From Tribonema minus (lineage: Eukaryota > Sar > Xanthophyceae > Tribonematales > Tribonemataceae): a DNA stretch of 64,000 nucleotides. Below are positions 20,393 through 30,700 of this stretch, piece after piece (the stretch's first letter is position 1; every line of letters starts with the position of its first letter). The notes beneath the pieces were generated by a model. The model was given only the letters and a program-made list of their open reading frames with translations. It made no database searches and was not told the DNA's origin. The position numbers and the translations under genes were made by a program. The stretch lies in the NCBI GenBank assembly GCA_017506865.1, contig JAFCMP010000133.1, positions 1 through 64,000 on the forward strand. Reading direction: 5' to 3'.

Positions 20393-20782
20393 ATGTCAAT
20401 TGAAAACGCATTCATGGGCTTCGGATCGTGGCTTGCCAAAAAAATATTCAGACCAGCAGGCCGCTTCCTAGGCAAGGCTGTGAAGGGTGTGGGCGTGGCA
20501 GCGAAGTGGATCGGTCATCACGCACTGCCCGTGCTGCGCGTAGGTACTGGTATATTACGAGACGTGGCCGCAAACCCGCTCGCGCAGGCAGCTGCGTCCG
20601 CGGTGCTTGGGCCTGAGGCGGGGCTTGCATTGAACGGCATCAGTGCGGCAGCTGGGTTCGCGAATCAAGTGACGCGCGCTGCCCCGTCGATAGCCAACGG
20701 CTTCAGAACGGTCAACGGCGCGCAACGATCGGTGCAAGATTTAGCGCGGCTACAGCAGCAATATCAGCAGCTGAGGCGGTGA
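20393..20782 (+). CDS. Small Gly/Ala-rich amphipathic virion protein, 129 aa
   Basis: Starts at MSIENAFMGFGSWLAKK. The first 50 residues form an amphipathic basic helix (FGSWLAKKIFRPAGRFLGKAVKG) of the type seen in membrane-active capsid-interior proteins such as adenovirus-like pVI. The middle is Ala/Gly-rich and the C-terminus Gln/Arg-rich. It lies between the penton-like and major capsid genes, where pVI/pX-like small proteins often lie in this viral group. A membrane-lytic or core role is inferred, not shown. Confidence 0.5.
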   Translation: MSIENAFMGFGSWLAKKIFRPAGRFLGKAVKGVGVAAKWIGHHALPVLRVGTGILRDVAANPLAQAAASAVLGPEAGLALNGISAAAGFANQVTRAAPSIANGFRTVNGAQRSVQDLARLQQQYQQLRR

Positions 20783-20791
20783 AAAACCGTG

Positions 20792-20797
20792 AATAAA
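20792..20797 (+). terminator. Polyadenylation signal after the 129-aa gene
   Basis: GAATAAAATG lies 10 bp after the stop at 20782 and directly before an ATG at 20798 in frame with the capsid start at 20819. Confidence 0.4.
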
Positions 20798-20818
20798 ATG
20801 TTGCATCTGCATAAGACC

Positions 20819-22348
20819 ATGAGTGTTCCCGCAGGTGAGCCGTGTGACGATTCAAATGTTTTGTGGACCGAGTGAAAAATACACACATGCTGACCTGCTC
20901 TGTACGTGTTGTTCACAGCCCTGGCATACCCCCAGAACAAGCTCACGGCCGTGAGCGCCGTCAGCAGCAAGTTTTCAAACGTGCCCGTATCGGGGACCTC
21001 GTTTGCGGGAGGGTCCATCGTCTCCATTGATATCGCTGGGTCAGGCCAGCGCTCGTGCTGGATGGATCCGTCGTCCACCATGTTGAACTTCACTGTCACT
21101 GTATCCCTTTCAGGGGGTACGGCACCTACGTGGGCGGCGCACGGTTACTCGTTTATACAGAGCCTGAATCTGTACGCCGCTGCGGGAAGCACGCAGATTG
21201 AGAGCGTCGCACAATACGGAACGCTGCACGCAGCGCTCCGGGACTGCTGCACGTCGCAGGACATGGTGCGCACGCGCGACAGCATCACACTGGGCGCCGA
21301 CCCGACTCGCCTGCGCTCGCCGATTCCCAACCTCTACTCCACCACGACGACGGCAAGCTACTCCATCCCGTTGATCTCTGTCATCGGCACGCTTTCCAAC
21401 ACGGACCGCTACCTGCCGCTCCACGCGCTTTCAAGCCCGTTGCGGCTTGATTTGGAGCTCGCTAACCCCTCAACTGCCATCGCAAGCGGAGGGACTGCGG
21501 CCGCGACGTCGGCGTCGTACGCCATCACTGCCGTCAGTCTCGACTGCGAGTACATCACGCTCGCCGATGATGCGCACCGCTCGATCTGCGCCCTCACAAA
21601 CAATCAATTCGCTTGGAGTTCGAGTCAATGGCGCACGTACCGCACTGTCCACGCAGCGGGGCAAACTAGCAACGCCATCATGATCCCCAGCCGCGTCACG
21701 TCGATGAAGTCCCTTCTCATCGCGCAAAGGGAGGCTGCAGCTGAGTTCGACATTGCGAAGAGCAGCGTGACCCAGCGACTGCGTAACAACCTCAAGCAGT
21801 ACCAGGTTCGCAGCGGTTCACAGTGGATTAACGCGCAGCCCGTCAGCACTGCGGGCTCCGCGCTCCCCGCTTACATCGAAGTGACGAAGGTGTTCAGTAA
21901 TCCGGCCTCGGAGAGCGGCTGTGGCCTCTTCGCCAGTGACTCGTGGGCCGTGGACGGCAATGTTCCGCCGACTTCCACGTCGGTTGAGGGCTCCTTCCTC
22001 ATAGGTAAGGTTATAATCCTTTTTTTCATCACTTGCAGAACAATCGCAGAATAACCTGTATGGACACGCATTGAGTATACGTGCACATTCCATGTACGCA
22101 CAAATATGTGTGCAATAACAGTATTGCCCTCCACGCTTTTTGCCAACCCGAATTTTTTAGGTGTGGAGCTGGAAGCATTCTCGCAAAACAACAAACTCAT
22201 CTCTGGGCACAGCACCGCTGCGAACTCTCTGGTGGCCGAGATCGCCTTCGCGTCCGCGCCGCTCGCCTGCAATCTGGACGCTTTTTGTGAAGCTGACGCC
22301 GCGTTCCTCATCGACGGCAACACGAAGCAATTCACCGTTGCTGCTTGA
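20819..22348 (+). CDS. Major capsid protein candidate, three exons
   Basis: Forms the icosahedral shell. Exons are 20819-20834, 20919-22004 and 22161-22348. The introns are 84 and 156 bp, with donors GTGAGC and GTAAGG and acceptors GTTCACAG and AATTTTTTAG. Both are phase 1 and the total of 1,290 nt gives 429 aa. Length, abundant beta strands and a C-terminal block (GVELEAFSQ..., LISGH...) fit double-jelly-roll capsid proteins of PLVs. Without splicing the frame lacks both its start and this C-terminal strand region. An in-frame ATG at 20798 would add seven residues. The 3' end overlaps the opposing gene by 17 bp. Spliced capsid mRNA implies nuclear transcription. Confidence 0.7.
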
Positions 22349-22742
22349 TTCTCGTGTCGATCGCCTCCAAGTGCATCTGGGCGTAGTGATGAGCGATGCC
22401 GGCCGCGAGAGCCTGCGTACTCTGCACGACAACCCTGACTTTGAGTCGTCTCGGCGGCTGCGTGAAGTACACGACACCGTCGCCGTTGTTGGCGCCGTTG
22501 AAGACGGCCGCCGTCACCCACCCGTCGCCGACGGCACTCGTGTCCAGCGAGCGGGTGATCTCAGGGGCCTTTAATTGCAAGGCATAGCCGACGGTGCCCG
22601 TCAAGCCGGCGGCCACGAAATTGACCGTGGCTCTGTATGGCAAGACGGAGTTCAATGCAGGCATATTCACCTCGTAATTCGCAGTCGTATCACTTGCATT
22701 TACCGCGTCTGCTGAGCGGACCGTGATCACATAATTGTCCAT
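22332..22742 (-). CDS. Beta-rich minor virion protein, 136 aa
   Basis: Starts at MDNYVITVRSADAV (22742); the longer upstream frame is unlike a protein. It is almost entirely beta strand with hydrophobic alternation (YRATVNFVAAGL, LKVRVVVQST), resembling single-jelly-roll decoration or minor capsid proteins. It faces the capsid gene tail-to-tail with a 17-bp overlap. Confidence 0.5.
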   Translation of the reverse strand: MDNYVITVRSADAVNASDTTANYEVNMPALNSVLPYRATVNFVAAGLTGTVGYALQLKAPEITRSLDTSAVGDGWVTAAVFNGANNGDGVVYFTQPPRRLKVRVVVQSTQALAAGIAHHYAQMHLEAIDTRIKQQR

Positions 22743-23311
22743 GGCGTCGTGTGTTACATGGGACGTGTGATTATTTCCGACATCTTTGGCATGACCGGCC
22801 ACGACAGTCTTGTCAAAGAATGATAGTGAAAGTTGAAAATGCCGAGATGAAGTTCGATCAGTGACGCACCCATGGCAGCCTGTGCCAGAGCCTTTAAGAA
22901 AGCGTTCGAGAGATGACTCTGACCTGGAGCTCATGGTTCAAACCAAGGTGGCCGGTCTCATGGCCATCATCGACAGGGCTCGCGAAGTGGAGGCCGGCGC
23001 AGTTGCTGAGATGTAACGTTGGCAGAACATGTTTAAATTTTAAATAGCAAGCCGTGGTTAAAGCATCATCCGCATGGTTAAAGTATCATCCGCCCTCCTG
23101 TACCCCATGTCGAGCCGTGTCAACAGGGATCGTGGGGGTATCTCCACTTTGTGACGAAAGTGATTTCACCCCCTCTAAACCTCAGTCTACCCCATGGATA
23201 AGCGAACAATGCGAAAGGTCAGTTTGGGGGTAAAAAGGGGGAATCGTCAGTTCATGGTTAAATGTGAATTCACCCCCTCTATGCCCATTGTTAACCCCCG
23301 GATTAACCCTA
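22743..23311. other. Right non-coding end of the PLV
   Basis: Contains the repeated phrase ATGGTTAAAG(C/T)ATCATCCG near 23055-23090 and two copies of GTGA(T/A)TTCACCCCCTCT about 110 bp apart (near 23160 and 23266). A 27-codon plus-strand frame at 22933-23016 is possible but unsupported. This resembles the repeat-bearing terminal region of a linear viral genome. Confidence 0.45.
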
Positions 23312-23341
23312 TGAAGTGGGTAAGACGTCTTACCCACTTCA
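23312..23341. repeat. 30-bp perfect palindrome at the PLV/host junction
   Basis: TGAAGTGGGTAAGAC is followed immediately by its exact reverse complement, with no loop. It sits at the last bases before homology to the inverted ANK duplicate begins (about 23344), so it probably marks the element end or a palindromic target. Confidence 0.9.
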
Positions 23342-23344
23342 GAG

Positions 23345-23898
23345 CTTGCAAGGTAAACATGCATGCCCAGAGGTCATGCATTATAATGAAGGCACTGCCT
23401 AGTCAACATCGTCTACATCGACGACCAACCGCATTGCCAAGTCACTAGTCGCCCAAACTTGCTCCCATAGTGCGCGCCTGTGTCATGCCGCGTGCAGTCG
23501 TCTTCTCGAATTGTGCACACAGTTCTGCATGAAGGTGAAGGCACCTCATCTCATGCGTGCTCTGCGCTTCCAGTTCACGTGGATGCTGCCGCGCCGTCGT
23601 GGTGCTGGTGGCGGCGCCACTGCATGCCATTGATGGACCGAACGCACCACATGGACTCATAGCGCCCGCTGCTGCATTCTGAATGCCGATATGCCTTGGA
23701 TCCTATACGTTCGAATTCAGAATGTAGTCACCATCAAACTTCAACGGTGGGTTGAACTTCTTTTCTTAGCGGGCCAGCAGCACATCGGCCTAGTAAGACC
23801 AGAGGCGGCAGCAGCAGCACATCGGCCTTATCGTTCAGCGTCACAGCTGTGGAGTCAGTGTTGACGCCGAACGCACTCAGCAGAGAGGAAAGGTAGCC
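23345..23898 (+). repeat. 5' flank of ANK-a, inverted copy of 62.5-63.06 kb
   Basis: Starting GCTTGCAAGGTAAACATG, the sequence matches the reverse complement of the stretch upstream of ANK-c, with indels. There is no gene of its own; it probably holds the ANK-a promoter. Confidence 0.75.
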
Positions 23899-25588
23899 AT
23901 GGCAGAAGCCGAGATCTCGGACAGATCACCCTGTCTTGACTACCGCACCGTACGTTATGGCTTTCCTCCCACCGTCGCTGATGACCAGAACCACCTGCAC
24001 CGCCTTTAACGCTGAGATTGAGAGGCTCGAATCTCCACGGAAGTACCAGACCGTGGCGGCAGATGCCGTGGCCAGCGCCAGCCTCATAATGTGGGCATTG
24101 CAGAACGGCTTGGACGCGGCCTTGGCGCAGGAATCCTGCGTACGTCAAGGATATCTAGAAGGTGCTTCTCCTCCGCAGTTTATACGACCTGCTGCTGCGA
24201 CGAGAGTACACCAACACTGCTGCCGAGGGGGGGCATCTGCGGCTGCTGCAGTGGCTGCAACAGGAGGGCTGCATGTTCGGCACGGGCCATTGCAAAGCTG
24301 CTGCAGCAGGCGGACACCTCGAGGTGCTGCAGTGGCTGCGGCAGACCGGCTGCGACTGGAGTGCTGGCACGTACAACGCAGCCGCAGCGGCCGGGCACCT
24401 CAAGGTGCTGCAGTGGGCGCAAGCCGACGACTGCAACTGGGCCTTTCACGGTAATGACATCTGTTTATCAGCGGCCACAGGGGGACACCTTGTGGTGCTG
24501 CAGTGGGCGCGAGCGAACGGCTGCTACTGGGATGAGCACGTTTGCCGAGTTGCTCTGGAGCGGGGGCACCGGGAAGTAGTGCTGTGGGCACACGCCAATG
24601 GCTGCCCCTGGGACCCAAGCGGCGCTTGTGCGCATGCTATGCAACATGGGAACCTGAAGCTGCTGCAGTGGGCTCGCGCAAACGGGTTCCCGTGGCATGT
24701 GCTCACGTGCAGCATGGCGGCAATATGGGGGCATGCCCACATAATGCAGTGGGCGCACGCTAACGGTTGCCCCTGGGATGAAAATACGTGCAGCGCGCTT
24801 GCGAGGCAGGGCGACCTCCGGTTGCTGCGGTGGGCCCGGGACAACGGGGCCCCTGGGGCGAGCGGACATGCAGCTATGCTGCAAGCAAGGGGCACCTCGA
24901 TTTGCTGCGGTGGGCCCAGGCGAACGGGCGCGCCTGCGACGAGCGAACATGCAGAGAGCTGGCGCAGCGTGGCGACCTTCATACGCTTCAGTGGGCGCGC
25001 GCCAACGGCTGTCCCTGGGACGCAGGGACGTGCGAGGTGGCTGCAGCGAACCGGCACCTCCAGGTGCTGCGCTGGGCGCACGCCAATGGCTGCCCCTGGG
25101 ACGAGCAGACATGCAGCGAGCTGGCGAAGCGTGGCGACCTTCATGGGCTGCAGTGGGCGCGCGCCAATGGCTGCCCCTGGGACGCAAAGACGTGTGCGGC
25201 CGCCGCCAACGAGGGGCACGTTGATGTGCTGCGCTGGGCGCACAACGCCAACGAATGTCCCTGGGACGCGAGCACCTGCGAGGATCTCGCTAGGCACGGC
25301 CACTTCCAGTGCCTGCAGTGGGCACGCGCCAATGGATGCCCCTGGGATGCGATGGTCTGCAATCATGTGGCGTTGCATGGAGACTTGAATATGCTGCGTT
25401 GGGCGCGCTCACACGGGTGCCCCTGGGACGAATGCACCATAAGGTATGCCAGATCGCGTTGGCACCACCACGTGGTCGAGTGGGTGCGTGCCAATGGTTG
25501 TCCGGACGTCTCTGAGTTCTCTGAGTCAGGTTCTGCTTACTCCTCGGGGTCAGAAGATCCGGGTTTCGATGGTGAGTACTACCAGTAG
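23899..25588 (+). pseudogene. Ankyrin-repeat pseudogene ANK-a
   Basis: Paralogue of ANK-b and ANK-c, consisting of about fifteen 26-residue repeats (GHLEVLQWAxxNGCPWD...) after an N-terminal conserved segment (AFLPPSL...FNAEIE). It starts with the same MAEAE as ANK-c, but a deletion of about 28 bp after codon 8 shifts the frame. The coding frame then continues from about 23936, shifts again near 24160, and again near 24860 before running to the stop at 25588. At least three frameshifts make it a pseudogene unless sequencing errors are involved. Repeats are protein-interaction surfaces; in ANK-c they are intact. Confidence 0.8.
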
Positions 25589-25705
25589 CAAGTGCAGGCG
25601 ATAGAGCGCGTGTAGCGACGCTGCAGCTGCGGTGGACATTGTCGTACTCTGCTTGCGATGCATGAATGCACATAGTCTTGCCGAGCAGATTCGGTGTGCA
25701 ACGAC

Positions 25706-25730
25706 TTGCTGCTGCGTGCTGCTGCTGCTC
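25706..25730 (+). repeat. Short CTG tract 3' of ANK-a
   Basis: TTGCTGCTGCGTGCTGCTGCTGCTCGATGATG, summarised as two blocks of 2 and 4 CTG triplets. The flanks align with the flanks of the giant tract behind ANK-b (before: TGC-rich; after: CGATGATG). Confidence 0.75.
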
Positions 25731-26354
25731 GATGATGGCAGTGATTGGGCACCGTTCTGTAGCGATGCCTCACGTGCCTTCAGTGCTGTTGCCTTTTCTG
25801 TGGACGACATCTCTAGATGATGGTCATGCAGGTGAGTGAGCTTGTTGTTCTTTAGTGCTGGCACACACTTGCACAGCATAATATTAGCACACTGGGAGCT
25901 GGAAATGTTGGATGATTGCAGACGAATGCATTCTTGTGTGGTGTGGATAGTATGCGGACTACTACTGTAGTAGCGCAAGGTCATGGATAATGACGTGTCG
26001 GTTGCTCAACGCTCCGCATGTTTGTGTACAGCAATGGCAGTCATATGCCATAAGCAGCATGGTCTGTGTGCGCTAGTTGGGCTTGCAGAGCCTCGCATAT
26101 CAATATTGTGGTGAGATATACCTATGGTATACCCATATGCTCCCATCTGTATACACTATACGCATGATGCTCAGACCGCAGAGTATGCAAATTTGCTTAA
26201 GCGTTGTGAGGCAGCAACTCGTGCTGGAGTGTGCGCGGGCGCACGGGTGTCCAGAGTGCGACAAACAGTTCTGCGCGGGGGCTCAGGGGATGGCTTTTAT
26301 GCTGGTTCTGCTAGCGATAGCAAGCACCAGTGTGGCACCCTGCCATTAGCCTGA

Positions 26355-26378
26355 GAGTTAGGGTTAGGGTTAGGGCTG
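26355..26378 (+). repeat. Interstitial telomere-like repeat
   Basis: GTTAGGGTTAGGGTTAGGG. Similar shorter motifs lie near 29125, 35150-35215, 44568 and 46408. Confidence 0.6.
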
Positions 26379-27755
26379 CGACCACGACAGCTCTAGCAGC
26401 AAGCCAACTATTGCTAATGTGATTCTGTTGATGCAGGCGTTGAGGAGTCGGGTACGGATGTGTCTGAGGTGAAGAGCAGGGATCTGATGTCAAGCAAGTG
26501 CGTGTGCGACTGGGCCTGTGTATGTAGTGCCATATTGGCAGTTGCAACTTGTACCCTCGCTTACATGCATGCACATGGGCCCCTTTGAAAATTTGGTGTG
26601 CAAAAGGTGTCGCTGCTGATGATCATCGTTGCTGATGGTTATCAAATCTGTCTGCACAGTTCTGAAGTGACGCCGGCGTCTTTGCGGGGCATGATTTGAT
26701 CTGTGTAGCATCAGGTCGAATTCGCTCGTCTGACTTTCATTAACATATGTGTCGGCCCGTGTTGTGCCACATGCCGTATCCGCCAGCGCACGCTGTCGTC
26801 AAAATATTGCGCAAGTACCAATTAGCCTTGCACCGCTGAGCAATGCGCACATTGCCTGCGTATGGTTCACTGCGCTGCACGTTGCGTCTGCCTGAGGATG
26901 CACGGCGGAAACACTTGCGCTATGCGGCTACGCTTGATTGGCTGCGTTGTCGCTACACAACACTGCCACGCATTATGTTCTTCGACACGCACTCAAAGCG
27001 CCAAGGACCAAAACAGCGACACTCTGGACAAGCAACAACTTGCGTATGCATGATTGCGTTGTATATTATCAATGATTTTTATGCTCCGATCTCAACGTGT
27101 CAACGTTGCCGACGCCGTATCGACGTAGCTGCATCCGCGAATGCACCGCGGTGTAATGACACACACTGCAAAGCCACGTGATATGGTGCGTCAGAGAGGC
27201 TGACCAAATGGACAGGTGGCGCTTGGAGCTGCCTCCCAATTGTGTACTTCTATACTCCTTGAAGTTGGACTTCACACTTGCTGCGGTATCTCCAAAAACG
27301 TTAAGCATGCACTTTGCATGCGACCGCAGCACGGCGCTCCCACGCAAACATCCTCAACGTATGCGCATCGAACGTGGAGCATTGGCAGAGGGCCTAAAAC
27401 ATATACGCCCTCCCAAGCAGCGCCTTCGTACCTCTGGTGCAGGCACACGCTCTCGTCACTTACCCACCAGTATGAAACCACTCCTGAAATGTGCACAAAA
27501 CTAGTCCACGAGCGTATCCACACTACGACAGACGCACGCTTTGAGTAACCACAAACTGCTTTCCAATGGCGGTATCGCCATCCAGTAGTGCAGCACGGGC
27601 GCGCGCGCGGCGCAGCAGCGGCCATGATACCTACGGCATAGACCTGACCTGTCACACTGTCACAGTGTTGGCCAGGGTTCTGCGTGTGACGCTGTCCAAG
27701 CAGCAACGAACAGCAGCAGGCAGCAGCGAGCAGCAGCGGAGAGCTGTTGCGCGGC

Positions 27756-30700
27756 TCACAGCTGGCGCAGGCGTGACGCCTCGCGGCGGCGGCGCGCGTA
27801 GATGGACTCGAAGGGCTCAATCCACTCCGAGTCGTAGTTCACTTGCGCCGCCATACAGCAAAGCGGCAGGCACGTCCGGGGTCAGTCGCAGCGTAGCCAT
27901 CTCTAAACTCAAAGCGCACGGCCAGCCGCAGTTTGTTGGGGCAGTTGCAGCGCACTTGCAGCCAGATCTGTAGAGCGCACGGCCAGCCCGCAATGGGACC
28001 GCGCTCTCAGCGCGCGACTATAGAGCGGAGAACACTTTGAGCCTTGAGATATGCAAAAGAGGGTGCGCAGCGATGATCGTGAAGCAAAATGCGGGCCGCA
28101 GCTGTGATTGCGACAATGTACTGAATCACACGAGCGCTGCGCACTGTTGGAGCAGCCCTCTGGAGCCGGCGAGACGCTGCGGAGAGTCACCTGCCCATCG
28201 TCGCTCCCCGTAACTACTGTATGTGCAGAATCCCCATCATCACTGCAGCGCTGCGCGTCACGCAAAGCATTCGCTGCGATACAAGATGGCCAATGGGCCT
28301 GCCTCACGCGCGCTGCGTCACACGCCGCCACGCCTTCCTCAACGCCATCACCGCCGCGCGTTCGCGTCGCGCCGTTCGCACACCGTACACCCACAATAGC
28401 ACCGCGCTACACAACGCCCTGTGCACGTTCAAACGTGCGTTTGCGTCACAACGCACCTCGCCCTGTGCACGTTCAAACGTGCGTTTGCGTCACAACGCAC
28501 CTCGTATCCGAGGTCTTCGAGGCCCCCCGCAGTCACCGACGTCACGTGCAGGCGCGGCTTGCCGCGGAAGGCGGGGAGCACTGCTGCACCCTTGTTGATG
28601 GCTGCTGTTGACAGTATCTCGCCACATAGCTGGCTCTCGGCCCAGTGGCCGCAGTTCGAGCCCGGATTGGGCTCCGTGGTTTCTGCAGCGGGGAGAGGAG
28701 AAGGGTCGCATACATTTGCTTTCTTTGTGGGCAATTGGAGGAGTCTGGTGTGTATGCTTTAAGTGATCCTTGATTCAGATGTTTCAGCACTACCAGACGA
28801 CGACATTCTAGATATCTTACAAGTGATAACTTTCAATATGAATGGGGAATGGTTGATTGGGATGCGTTCACAGGCAGCTGCACGTTCTGTCTGGCGCGGT
28901 CAGCGCGATACAATACGCACATCCGGAGTGACAGTGTCTCCGACTCTGACTCTGACGCTGGCTGCGGGAGCGAGCTGCCCAAACACAGTCATAAAAGCTG
29001 TCACGCACGCGCGCGCACTTGCGCAGGCGTGACTGCTGCGTTGATAGGCTACTTGTAGAAGTGGGCTATGCTCATAAGCGCGCCGCACATGGACAGGGAG
29101 GGTTAAAGTTAGGACTAAAGTTAGGGTCAGGGTTAGGGCCTGACAGGACTGGCCTCCTTACTGTGACTTTCAACTAACTCAACTGCAAGGTTGCCAGATA
29201 CGTCTTATAGATGTCATTTCAGCCCGCAACGCAGGGCTTGTCCCGCTACAATGGGTAGGAGTAGGCTTACTGGTTCGTATCGGACGCGATTGTGATGCAG
29301 GCTTGAAAAATGCCCTCTCGCCGCACGTGCCCCTGAACACGACCCGACTGGCACTGTCTGCTCTGTGTTGATATGTATTCCAATGCAAATCACACTTGAG
29401 TTTGCAAGAGACAGGACACCTGGCCACCACCGCCTAATCAGCCTTTCGACGCAAGTGCGATGCAAGTTCAAACTTGAAGTTTCAGGAGGTGCATACATAC
29501 CCAGCAGCAGCCTCTCGCCGGGCACGGTCTTCTGGAACTCGACGTCGGCGTAGCACGCGGCCACTGCCGAATTCGCCTTTCGACGCAAGTGCGATGCAAC
29601 TTCAAACTTGTTTCAGGAGGTGCATACATACCCAGCAGCAGCCTCTCGCCGGGCTCGGCCTTCTGGAACTCAACGTCGGCGTAGCACACGCCAGTTGCGC
29701 ATTCTGCGTAACCGACTGGTGCCGCTGGGTCATCCTGTATGGACGCGAAACACGCGGCTTTGTCGCCGCAGCCGTTGAGCGTCGGCCAGTCGGTGCCGAG
29801 ACCTGGCGGTTGAAGTTGAAGTTTGCAATTTTGAGTTGATGTGCAGTTGAAGTGTGCGGGCAACGCTTGCGTTGATACACTGGTCTGAGGCAATGGCCAC
29901 CGTGCCTGAGAATCTTCAATAGCTGCGATCACAACATTGTCACAGCGTGCAGGTGAAGGAGCCGCGCCCGCTTGTGACACTGTTGCGAGGCAGTGGCCCC
30001 TGTACCTGAGACTCTCCAGTAGCTGTGATCACGGAACTGCATTCGCGCTGCGTCAACCTGCTGTGCGCTGTTCCTTTGCCACAGTCAGCATTGTCATTCC
30101 GCCACAATGATTCGTGAAGCGGAGCGCGTCAACCGCTCAAGGCTGGCATCAACGTCTCGGCGTGTGACCTGGTCACTGTACCTTTTCTCATTGATACCGC
30201 AGGTGCACAGGGGCCGCCCTGTATGTTGAAAACAAGGCCCGTCTCTGCGGCCGAATGGTGTGTATATGCTGGATGGCGACGTGATGTGGGAGGGCAACTC
30301 GAGACACTCATTCTGCAGGTGTAAGTGTGCATACATAGCTCCTCAGTGAGTGCATGAGTACATGCACGCTGGCAGTTGCATGGCGCGGGGCGCCTGACGC
30401 CACTTGCAGAACAACAGGAAGATGGTACAGCTAAGCAGCGGCCCATCGTTTGCGGCGAGGTGCTGCAGCGACTATGCACTTCCGAATCGGTGTACGTGGC
30501 AGACCGCAAAGACTTCCTGGCGGAGCTCCTTGAGCCAGACGGGCAGTATGGGGTAGCCGTCTCAGCAGGAGCGGAGAAAGCGGCCATGGCCGGCAAACTC
30601 GCGTATGAGCTTGGTCACTGGCAGTTCATGCTGGACCTCAAGAATGCCTTCAACATGGTGTTCGTCCTGGCGGCAGCGGAATGGGTAGCAGCACAGCTGC

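Larger units (their letters stand above)
9144..23341. mobile_element. Polinton-like virus (PLV) provirus, left-truncated
   Basis: A compact, GC-rich block distinct from its surroundings. It encodes a TVpol-like polymerase remnant, a D,D35E integrase, a FtsK/HerA packaging ATPase, a penton-like protein, a double-jelly-roll-type major capsid protein and several small virion-like proteins in closely packed, partly overlapping genes. That combination is diagnostic of the Polinton/PLV/virophage group. The superfamily 3 helicase usually found beyond TVpol is absent, so the left end looks deleted. No maturation protease was recognised. The right limit is placed at the 30-bp palindrome ending at 23341, because from about 23344 the sequence matches the inverted duplicate at 62.5-63.06 kb. 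The block also carries a satellite array (11.2-13.1 kb) that may not be viral. No convincing terminal inverted repeat pair was found. Confidence 0.8.
25589..27755. other. ANK-a 3' flank and intergenic DNA
   Basis: The first 150 bp match the 3' flanks of ANK-b. A short CTG tract lies at 25706-25730. A telomere-like (TTAGGG)3 stretch lies near 26355-26378. No convincing gene was seen in the rest. Confidence 0.45.

Noticed and set aside
22933-23016. 27-codon plus-strand frame at the right end of the PLV
   Set aside because: Too short and without motif or neighbour support to call.
30129-30596. Peptidase exon within the direct repeat flanking the LINE
   Set aside because: Considered as a further exon, but exon 3 (phase 1) joins exon 4 at 29802 directly to give HEMAHSLGLGTDW, so no exon is needed there.
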